The notes below the pieces were generated by a model. It was not told where the DNA came from. It saw only the letters and a program-made list of their open reading frames with translations, and made no database searches. Positions 56,101 through 64,000 of a DNA stretch of 64,000 nt are shown here, one piece after another (the stretch's first letter is position 1; each line of letters opens with the position of its first letter). The DNA lies in the NCBI GenBank assembly GCA_032164245.1, contig JAVMKO010000003.1, positions 39,558,890 to 39,622,889 of the forward strand, read 5' to 3'. The position numbers and the translations under genes are program-made. The stretch is from Sternotherus odoratus. Taxonomy: Eukaryota > Chordata > Testudines > Kinosternidae.

Positions 56101-56925
56101 TGAATAAATGACAACCAAATCTATTTATCCTCTATATATTTAATGATGTGTTCAACCTCTTTGTGTCTTCATTTGAGGGTATCATAAAGGCCTCTCAGCT
56201 CTGTGTTTAGATGCTTTTATATAATGCTTAACCCAAAAGAGGACCAGTGCCTCGCATGGGGGAGGAAATGATCTATTTTGATGTATATCATCAAACTATT
56301 AAGTCCCTGGCATGGTCAATTGAAACATTTTCATTATAGGTCCAATTTACAGTTCACTCCACGTTATTACCAAAACGAGCAGCAGCTACGAAGTGCACAG
56401 AAAGGGGTGAACTTCCTCAGTATTGTTTGACCATGTTTGTAATCTTGATAGCCTACAGTTTTCTACCTCATCATTCTGTGCCGCAGGGACGATAATATAT
56501 TTGTAGTTTTTTGCTCATGGAAGAAAATCTGAACAATGCTTTCATCCATGTGAGCCAGTGGATTTCTAATGTCAAACAGAATGGCCCTTGCTCTGAGTTT
56601 AGCTCTCTTCTTCAATTACACTTCCAAGGCTCCAATCATGTTTGATAGGTAACTTAATTATAGGGATATACATAAGGTAATAGCAAACAAAATTTTCAGT
56701 AGTTTTTCTTGAAGTTTATGCATCAAGTACAATTATAATACTGTTAAATTTCAGATTTAAGTAGCTGAAATAATGAAATTTACTATTTTAAAAACCCAAT
56801 GGCCATGAAATTGACCAAAATGGACCATGAATTTGGTAGGCCCCCTCCTCCTCCATAATTTCTCTAAGATGTTTTCAATTTGTCTTTTGTCTAGGCCTTT
56901 ACCATCTCCTGTCTCTGAATACTAT
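53170..56925. other. Intergenic DNA, no gene seen
   Basis: About 3.7 kb, AT-rich. A frame at 53,008-53,412 overlaps the SINE and is not a gene. The 53,790-53,875 tract (gtgcctaactctaactcact) is a scrap of the 18.7-kb repeat type. There is a T-run at 55,749-55,762. Confidence 0.5.
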
Positions 56926-56929
56926 AACT

Positions 56930-57290
56930 AACATAACCTCCTTCTCACTGCCCTTTCTGATAACTAGTCTCTCCACTTCCGTTCATTCAAATGGAGCTAC
57001 AAAGATCCTTGCCTGTCACTTCAACCTTGTCACCCTCCTCTGAACCCCTCTTTTCACCTTCAAGGCCCTCAGAGCTCTGCCCCTCTGTACTTATCTGCTC
57101 TATTTCTTTTTGTCACCTCTTCTACACCAACTCTGTTCCATAAGTTTTATTAGCTGTGGACACTTGCATCCTCCAAAAAGTATCTTTGCATGTTCCTCTA
57201 TGCTATGAATATGTATGAAATGCACTTCCCAAACTGTCTTCTAATTCAAATCCCTCCAAGATCCACCTCTTCTGCAACATCAACAAGAAA
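56930..57290 (+). mobile_element. L2-like LINE 3' fragment
   Basis: cccttgcctgtcacttcaacc-like text, then accctcctctgaacccctct, gccctcagagctctgcccc and tccaagatccacctcttctg resemble the pyrimidine-rich end of L2 ORF2 and its 3' region in plus orientation. There is no open frame. Family assignment is by motif only. Confidence 0.45.
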
Positions 57291-57451
57291 ATACAGACTT
57301 GGGAAAAGTAGGGTATTGCTGAGATGTTTTTATTTAATTAATTCTTAAAAAGCCATTAGCTGCTTCCTACGTGAGGGAAAGGAGTTCCCCCCTCACTGTA
57401 GATAATCCACCTCCAGGCCTGGAAGTAGCTAAATTGACAGAAGCATTCCTA

Positions 57452-57563
57452 GGCCATATCTGTACTGGGGGTTAGGTCAGCATAGCTACAGTTCTCATGA
57501 ATGTGAATTTTTCACATGCCTGAGCACTGTATCTATGCCAACCTTTTAAATGTAGACTAGGCC
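57452..57563. mobile_element. Short MITE
   Basis: ggccatatctgtactggggg at the left pairs with the inverted aaatgtagactaggcc at the right. The centre gtgaatttttcacatgcctg is itself palindromic. Non-coding. Confidence 0.6.
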
Positions 57564-57589
57564 ACAGATTGTACTTGGAACATGGACTG

Positions 57590-57835
57590 TAGCTATCTAT
57601 TTATGTAGTGCATAATACAACAGAAACCCTATCCTGACTGGGGCCTCCAGGTGCTACTCTATACAAATAATACATAATCATTCATTTTAAAAATAGCACA
57701 ACCCATCTTTTGCCAAAATGCTAAACTCTAGGCTGTCTTTTTGTTCTGTGTTTTGTATAGCATTTAGCAGGGTCCTAGTTCATGACTGGGGCTCCCCAGC
57801 CTTATAACAAAAATAATACATAATAGTTCCAACAG
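57590..57835 (+). mobile_element. Two LINE-type tails in tandem
   Basis: 57,597-57,672 (ctgactggggcctccaggtg, ctctatacaaataatacata) and 57,724-57,830 (gttttgtatagcatttagca, ggtcctagttcatgactggg, caaaaataatacataat) are two copies of an ancient amniote LINE/SINE 3' tail, here about 130 bp apart. Confidence 0.55.
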
Positions 57836-57839
57836 TAGA

Positions 57840-58955
57840 TGTTTGTGTGGATTAACCCCTTCCTACTTTAGGAATTAGAGATTTTCAAAGGAATAGGCAG
57901 TGACCCTTACCTATAGCATAAGCCACTATAATACCATAACAGTGCTGGAACATACTATGGAAGAAGGTAACTTGATCCCTAAAGCCCTGATCAGTCTAAT
58001 GTGAAGTGAAAACAGTAAACAAAAGCCTGTATTGTTAGAGGAAAGACACCATAGCTTAAAGCAGAGAAAGGGCCTGTTTAATCCTTCCCGGAAGCCTACC
58101 CTGAATTCCTCAGACTTTTACCCAAGATATAGCGCGTCTGTGTCTAATCCAATCTTTTCCCCCTTAAAATTTCAGACTCTCACTACCCTCAATGGAGTGG
58201 CAATAGTGGGAGAGTGTTTCAGGCCTTTTAATCATCACATTGTTTAACCCTGCTCTGAACAGGTTTATATGACACAGTTAAGTGCCATCTCTGTACTAAT
58301 CCTCTCACGGCTAGAGCATCACAGGTGCTAATACAACATAGGGAAACTGTCCCAAAACAACTGAGTTGTTAAATAATGCACTGCAAAATACTGAGTTTTA
58401 AACACAAATCTGAGCAGTCTGGTTTCCTAGTCCAAAATGAAGCCTCATAGGCTGGGAACTGATCAACGCCAATCACACCTTTGTATTACAGATGAGGCAG
58501 AACTGAACTAGTTTAACCTAGAACAGTATGAGAAGCAACCATGAAGCTAAACTAGGCAATTATGTATAAAGGTGGAGTTGGCACACAAAGGCATGCTAAG
58601 GTGTTTTCCCTGCTTGGTGGTATTTAGCAAGAGATTGTGCTACAACTTCCTCTATGGGTAACATGGTTTAATGATGTCAAAGTTGGTTGATTTAAAGATA
58701 TTACCTTACCCACCTTCTGGCTCTAAAGGTATTTCCTACCCTAGCAGTGGAGAGATGGCTGCTTTTCAGTGCTGCATGAAGCCAACTCTGTGTTTAGTTG
58801 ATTAGTTCATGAGCAGAGGTGGGGTTCCCTGGGGGTAATGGAAGGATAGAAATGCAGGGTGGTCTCCTCCAGCCTGCACCTCTGTGATTTTTCACGTACG
58901 TTATCAGCACAGGCGTATTCAAACCACCAGACTCTGCGCAGGGACTGTAACTCCC
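57840..58955. other. Intergenic DNA upstream of the CpG island
   Basis: No recognised repeat and no protein-like frame. The GC content rises towards 58,900. Confidence 0.5.
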
Positions 58956-58959
58956 CCTT

Positions 58960-60560
58960 TGTTGTCTAAACGGCACCAAAGTAAAAACGACCTCTGTGTC
59001 TCCCAGCGCCCGGCCACCCCCCTGCGCAGTGTTCCCCACGGACCCCTGCCTGAGCTGCCCCCGCCCCCGGTACATGAGAGAGGTTGGGGCGGGGCCGCTC
59101 AGCCCATCCCAGGTTTCTTTCCCCTGGAGCACCGGGGCTGGCCAGTAGAAGGGAGACGCGAGGCCCCACAGTGAGCCCGTCTCCTTTGACCCGCTGAGAC
59201 CATTTCTGAGCTCCCCGCTCCCGCCCCTCCGTGGCCCGCGCTCCCCACCCGGTCACCGCCGGTTCATTCACTAACCGGTTCTCACCGGCTGCCTCCGCCT
59301 CTAGACACTCTCCCGCCCCCGCCTATCCACTTTAGGCCCCGCCCCTGGTGCGCAAGCGACAGCTCTGATTGGCGGTGCGCGACGCCCGTTACGGAACATT
59401 GTGTGTCTGAGCGCGCGTCACGAAACGCCTGTGCGGGAGGAAGGCGGCGCTGGCGGCTCCGCTCCCTCCCTCCCTCCCGTGCAGCTTCGTCCGCCTTGGC
59501 ACCGCGCTCCGCAGAACTGCCCACTTGCTGCCGCCGTCGCAGCTGTATGGTCCAGCGCCGCTCCGCCGCCGCACTCCCTCCGCCAGCTCCCCGGCCTCCA
59601 GCTCCTCCTGGTTCTGCTCTTCCTGCCCCCGGCGGTGGCGCCCGCACCCCGGCTGTATGATCAGGCTACAGTCTTCAATGAGTAACCATATTCCTGTGAG
59701 TACCGGCCCCGCCACCCCGTGCCCCTGGGCGGCCTCGCTCTCTTACCCCCCCCCCCCCCGGTCTGCCGCGCTGGCTGCCCGCCCAGTGTGCCCGGCTCTC
59801 GCCTCCGGGGCCGCCCGCGCTTCGCCCCTTCCCGGCTCCTCCATGTTGGCTCTTTGTTCTGCTCGCTCCGACGGCTCCTTGAGTCCTTTCCGCGCCGGGC
59901 GGAGCCCCCCCCCCCCTTCCCGGCGGGGAGTAGCGGACGGCCCGCGCCGGCAGGAGAGGAGGGGGGTGGCGGAGCTCGCCCCCCCCCCCCCGGCTCTCTT
60001 ACTGGGCGGGGAGGCGGCTCGACACAAAGCCGCTTTGTGAGCGTGGCTGCCGCCGGCCCCGCCCGCCTCCCCTCTGTGCGTGTCTAGCCGCCGCTCTCCC
60101 TCCGTGTCCTGAGCCCAACGGCCGAGCCCAACGCCCCGCAGCCCCGGGAGGCGACCGGTCCCCGCCGGGGACGGGTGGCAAAATGGCTTCGTGGCAGGAG
60201 CCTGAATGAAGCGTGATTCAAACCCGGGATCTGCCCAGCTCGTCCCCTGGGCGCCTCGTGCGGCCCGGCCGGGCAGGAACCTCAGGCTCCCGCGAGCGCG
60301 CTTCACCCGTGATGGAGGTGCGGCTAACGCGGCGGGGGCCTGCCCCAGGGCTGGGTGAATGGCCGGGGTTTCACACTGATCCGGGCTAGGAAAGCGGAGA
60401 GACAAGCCTCGGCTTGTCCAAGGGCGGTGCGTGGGCGTCCGCCGGCCGGGCGGTGTCGCAGGCAGCCGAGGGCTGGAAAGTGACTCACTACACGCGGGAG
60501 GGGGAGCCCCGCTGGAAAGTCACGATTGAGCCGTGACGCGGGTCACTCGTGCCTGCGTGC
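58960..60560. promoter_or_regulatory. CpG island, likely host gene promoter
   Basis: Strongly GC-rich with undepleted CpG over about 1.6 kb, unlike the flanking DNA. GC boxes (ggccccgcccc at 59,335-59,345 and others) and an inverted CCAAT box (ctgattggcgg, ATTGG at 59,368-59,372) lie close together. No TATA box is evident. This is the usual build of a housekeeping or developmental vertebrate promoter. Direction is probably plus because of the candidate exon and donor at 59,696; a minus-strand transcript is also possible. The gene body is not in the window as far as I can see. Confidence 0.75.
59400..59695 (+). other. Candidate first exon of an unidentified host gene
   Basis: A GC-rich leader runs to a good splice donor, ttcct|gtgagt, at 59,695/59,696. 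ATG at 59,657 would give MIRLQSSMSNHIP and end exactly at the donor (phase 0), and a second in-frame ATG lies at 59,678. Both ATGs have weak contexts (T at -3). The exon may therefore be untranslated, with the true start further on. I do not recognise the gene. The exon start is a guess placed after the CCAAT and GC boxes; no downstream exon could be identified before 64,000. Confidence 0.4.
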
Positions 60561-60564
60561 GACT

Positions 60565-61041
60565 TACTGCCAGGCCCAGACATAGCCCCGCTCGGACCCC
60601 ACGAGTCACTTTCCTTTGTACCTGCATCAGGCTGGGAAACCTGAGCCACTGACACCTCGTGTAGCGTTCCTTTGTCCGAGAAATATGAGGCCTGGTTCTT
60701 TGTTGAAGCGTCTAGCTAGTCTACTTCCCACCAGATTTTTGGAACCCCTTTTGTTACTTGTATTCTTTTGCTTTGAGTGGGGACGTCAGTCGAGATACCT
60801 GTACTAATACATTTTAAAACAAGGCTATTTTCATAAATGTATTGTCAACTTCCAGTAGCTTCTTTGCAGACTCAAAAATACCTGACTTGCTGAATGTTGG
60901 TTAGATATCTACTGTGAATGCACCTGGTAAATTGACTGAGACAACTGCTGTAGTTGTATCTGGTATCAAGAGATCTCAAGGTTGGTTGTCTTGTGAGTAA
61001 CTGACAAGATTAGTGTCAGGAGCGGTCTTTGACTCAGTCAC
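60565..61041. other. Sequence downstream of the CpG island
   Basis: GC content falls back to background. If the candidate exon is real this is intron 1. No acceptor-flanked open frame stands out. Confidence 0.4.
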
Positions 61042-61053
61042 AGTAATCTTCTA

Positions 61054-61271
61054 ACAAAGAGTCCTGTGGCACCTTAAAGACTAACTAAAGTATTGGAGCA
61101 TAAGCTGTCGTGGGCGAATACCCACTTCGTGGGATGCAAGCACTGCATCCAACGAAGTGGGTATTAGCCCACAAAAGGTTATGCTCCAATACTTTAGTTA
61201 GTCTTTAAGGTGCCACAGGACTCTTTGTTACCTCTGCTATTCCAGACTAACAGGGCTACCTCTCTGATTCT
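61054..61271. mobile_element. Young Penelope-like insertion with 12-bp target duplication
   Basis: agtaatcttcta is duplicated exactly at 61,042-61,053 and 61,272-61,283. The insert is a head-to-head inverted repeat. The left arm (acaaagagtcctgtggcacc to cacttcgtgggatgc) and the right arm (gcatccaacgaagtgggtat to gttacctctgctattccag) are separated by about 8 bp. The right arm ends as in the other copies. It lies about 1.4 kb past the candidate exon. Confidence 0.85.
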
Positions 61272-61289
61272 AGTAATCTTCTAGTTACT

Positions 61290-62690
61290 TATCAGTAGTA
61301 ATGGACAATATTTTAATATTTGGTACTTTACAAGGGTATTCCTCAATTAAGATTTCTTATGAGAGACTAAGTATCATAGTAAAGAAGGAAAGTGTGTGAA
61401 GGGGGAGAGGGAGGGAGTACTTGGAGGAGGGCAAAAGCTAAGATAAGCATCCTAGATGTAATCTGAAAATCGAAGCAGTGACATTTTGTGCACACTACAC
61501 AAGTGTCAACTGATGGTGAACCAGCTATATTTTGATTTTTACAAACAATAGAGGTAGTCAAATATCTGACTTGTGTGACATATTAGGATTCTATTTTTAT
61601 TTTATTTTTTAGGGTGTTTAGCTCTCAAGGCTCTGAGGGAGCCTTGAAGTGTTATGTCTACTTGAATCTGCACATGGTCAGAAACAATGACTCTGCAGTC
61701 TTAATTCTACTAGGTTTCATCTACTAATCTCATTGGGCTATTAACTCAAAACAAATGATGACGTTTAAGTGTCCAATATTAAATATTCCATTCCTGGTTC
61801 CTTTAGCAGATAGAACGGCAAAATGGTTGAGAGGGAAGAAAATTGAGAGAGAAGGATGTAAAAGATGGAGAAACAAAGGGCAGAAATAGCAACAATCCAG
61901 AGGAGAGCATATTTTCTCAGTGATACTGAATGTGTCAAAATACTAAACAGATAATTTTAGTTGTAAAACAAAAGCTCTGTTCTCTTCAGTCTCTGTGCTA
62001 TCTCACTCTGACGTCAATAGGAGATCTGCTGTGGATGGAGGCGTGTGGGGAGTAATGAATTTATATTATGACCCACAGACCACAACTAAACAAAATCTGT
62101 TCCCTCTTCAAATGATCCCCAGCAACAGGCTCTTCACTAAATAGTCAACTACTTTGAATATGTGGAAATACGGGTTGTTGTTTTTTCTGGTTATTACTGA
62201 ATTGTAAATTAGCGTGGCAAATTATCCTGTTATAACTAAAATTTGTATTGCTGATAAGATTTAATGAATTACACATTACATATGCAACACAGGTTCCTAA
62301 GGGGCTGTGCTTATAATTCTCCTCAGGTGTGTGTATTCAAATGTGCAGATCTATTAATTTTACAGTAATGAGATAATTCAGTATTTGGTAGGCAAAAATT
62401 TAAAAAAAAAATCTTGAGGAATAGAATCTTGCTATTACAAACATTTACACTTCATGAATTTGCAAATATACATATCACCATGTCTGTATAACATGTTTTC
62501 ATTTCAAAAGGATGAAAGATGCTTAATTAAGCTAACAGGATTCTAAAGGCTTGCTGTTTAACTGCCAATATATGCTTAGATGATACTGTACAAGACCAAA
62601 AAAACAGTTCTTGCCCTGAATATTTTTTCAATGGGAGAAGCGGACAGAAAACACTGGACAACTAAGCGGAAGGAGTAATTTACAACTAAG
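61290..62690. other. Intergenic or intronic DNA, no gene seen
   Basis: AT-rich, no protein-like frame, no repeat with defined ends. Confidence 0.5.
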
Positions 62691-62692
62691 AC

Positions 62693-62960
62693 TTGACTAC
62701 ATAGGGGCATTCTGGAAAGTGAGTCTAAATTAACTAAAGATATGAATTTAAAGTGGATTAGTTAAATCATTGTGAACACTTATTCAGAATTAACATAGCT
62801 TAATTTGCTTTGGAAATGAATTAAGTGAAATCGAATTAAGGCTGCTTTAATTCTGAATAAGAGCATCCTCACAAGAATTAAATGTGGTTTATTTAATCCA
62901 TTTTAAATTCACATCTTCAGTTAATTTGGACTAACTTCCCTGAGTGTGTCTGAGTAGACA
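62693..62960. mobile_element. MITE with long inverted arms
   Basis: The left arm (aaattaactaaagatatgaa, tttaaagtggattagttaaa, ttattcagaattaa) and the right arm read on minus (aaattaactgaagatgtgaa, tttaaaatggattaaataaa, ttattcagaattaaagcag) match over roughly 100 bp. The 268-bp unit could form one hairpin. No coding capacity. Confidence 0.75.
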
Positions 62961-62964
62961 CATG

Positions 62965-63705
62965 TCTTCTAGGCATTTGGGAATGAATGACTGTTGGTAG
63001 TTTTTTTTGTTTGTTTGTTTTTGTTTTTTTGCTTGTTAATAAATTACCTGTGAAGTAGGAAGACACTGTACCGATTTTGAAACCGATTATGAGGTTACAT
63101 GACTTGTCTTTGCCAGACTTCCTGTATGACTGACCATCTCCCAGCTCAGTCCTATGCTTTAAGCACAAGAACATCATTCTTCCTTGAGGCATTTCCAGTA
63201 TATAGTATGTTGTGTTCGAGACACCAAGAACCTTATGCTTGAAGTAATATATGGATAAGTTTTCTTCCAAGTAATAGGTCAATTTTATGACTAAAAGCAT
63301 GGACAGTATCTGTTCTTCATCTATATCCGTATAGATAACACTCTTTTTGGTTACATGTACATGAAGATTGAAATCTTTTGAACAGCAATGTCTGGGAACA
63401 GTCATGCAAGGTGCAGGCCTAGTCTATACCTCTTCCTAAGGGCATGGTGGCCATAACCATTCTTCAGTTCCCTCTTTACTCTCAGCATGAACCCATAACC
63501 AGCCGTGTTCACTTGGCAGTGATTTGTCTGGCTAGCAAATTAGAACTAAATTTGCTTCCTGTTCCTTGTTACAGAAAACATTCACCAAGGGGTAACCTTG
63601 TCTATGCTTCCTTCAGGATGACACTGATTAGACATGGCATCTCTAGTTTAAAGGTACCTCAGGCTAGAGGGTTCATGCAAATTCAATATTTAGGTTTTAC
63701 AGGTA
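62965..63705. other. Intergenic or intronic DNA, no gene seen
   Basis: A minus-strand frame of 162 codons (62,917-63,405) begins in the MITE and crosses a T-run; it has no recognisable domain. At about 63,418 ggcctagtctatacctcttc is a DNA-element end scrap. Confidence 0.45.
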
Positions 63706-63709
63706 TTCA

Positions 63710-64000
63710 TAAAATCACTGTTTAACTGCTGCCTAACCCTGAAGGTGCATACATTTCCACTGCTAAAGTTCCTTAGATGTCTAAATTTCTGCTGGTGGGC
63801 AGGTGCACTGCCACTTAACTCGTGTCTAAACTACGGCAGGATTTACAAACTAGGCATTCACCTGCTTATTTTGTCTGTGGGGCATGATCTAGTAGGCATG
63901 CTCAGAGTCAGTATAAAAGCATGTCTACTGGATTGCATTCCTCCCCAGAATTCAGCCAGTGGAAGTGGTGGTTTGCTCTTTTACGTAGTAGCTCAGTGGT
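63710..64000. mobile_element. Second copy of the 51.3-kb repeat, cut by the window end
   Basis: aactgctgcctaaccctgaa, aatttctgctggtgggcagg, ttacaaactaggcattcacc and agcatgtctactggattgca align with 51,310-51,560. The last bases, tagctcagtggt, are the start of an A-box-like tRNA-related segment that would continue past the window. Confidence 0.65.

Noticed and set aside
59525..60040. Plus-strand frame of 171 codons and a minus-strand frame of 220 codons (59,743-60,405) in the CpG island
   Set aside because: GC-rich DNA has few stops; the proteins are Pro/Arg/Ala/Ser-rich with homopolymer-coded stretches. Only the short part before the donor at 59,696 is kept as a candidate exon.
62917..63405. 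Minus-strand frame of 162 codons
   Set aside because: Starts in ordinary DNA, passes a T-run and ends in a MITE arm; no recognisable domain or splice context.

Overview
This window looks like vertebrate nuclear DNA, most likely from a turtle. The grounds are the repeat content: many CR1 LINE fragments, Penelope-like tails with the paired AAGTGGGTATTAGCCCAC motif, short non-autonomous DNA elements with GGGCAGGTCTACACT-type ends, MIR-like core SINEs, LTR elements, and one GC-rich promoter-like island. Nothing is bacterial or viral in organisation. No complete host gene is visible. The family assignments come from motifs and from remembered repeat families, not from a database search.

Layout. 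1-8.9 kb: AT-rich intergenic DNA with old CR1 and DNA-element scraps and a GATA/TA/TG compound microsatellite next to a Penelope-like tail (5.4-5.6 kb). 8,969-10,119: a Tigger/pogo-like element flanked by TA. 14.4-16.5 kb: two CR1 copies in opposite orientation plus a DNA-element end. 20.7-24.2 kb: two hAT-type non-autonomous elements with 8-bp target duplications, the first carrying a GC-rich minisatellite; an LTR-like remnant lies between them. 25.5-25.8 kb: a young Penelope-like insertion with a 15-bp target duplication and a 68-bp palindrome. 27.1-32.2 kb: two CR1 copies, each split by a solo LTR (467 bp and 1,118 bp). 32,806-37,312: a nearly intact 4.5-kb PIF/Harbinger DNA transposon. 41,285-41,991: another LTR-like element. 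47.5-51.3 kb: a decayed DIRS-like retroelement interrupted by a hAT element that itself holds a Penelope-like insertion and a small MITE. 52.9-57.8 kb: MIR-like and L2-like fossils. About 58.96-60.56 kb: a CpG island with a possible first exon and splice donor at 59,695/59,696. 61.0-61.3 kb: a second young Penelope-like insertion with a 12-bp target duplication. The last 290 bases repeat a family also seen at 51.3 kb.

The centrepiece is the Harbinger element. A plus-strand gene encodes a Myb/SANT-like DNA-binding protein in two exons whose junction is in frame (33,227-33,776 joined to 34,792-35,300). A minus-strand gene encodes a DDE transposase of about 458 residues, broken only by one extra G in a homopolymer near 36,000. 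The two genes converge on poly(A) signals 26 bp apart. In the known Harbinger scheme the Myb-like protein helps bring the transposase to the ends. A third open frame of 155 codons lies antisense inside the intron of the Myb-like gene; I do not recognise it, and it is the best candidate here for something undescribed.
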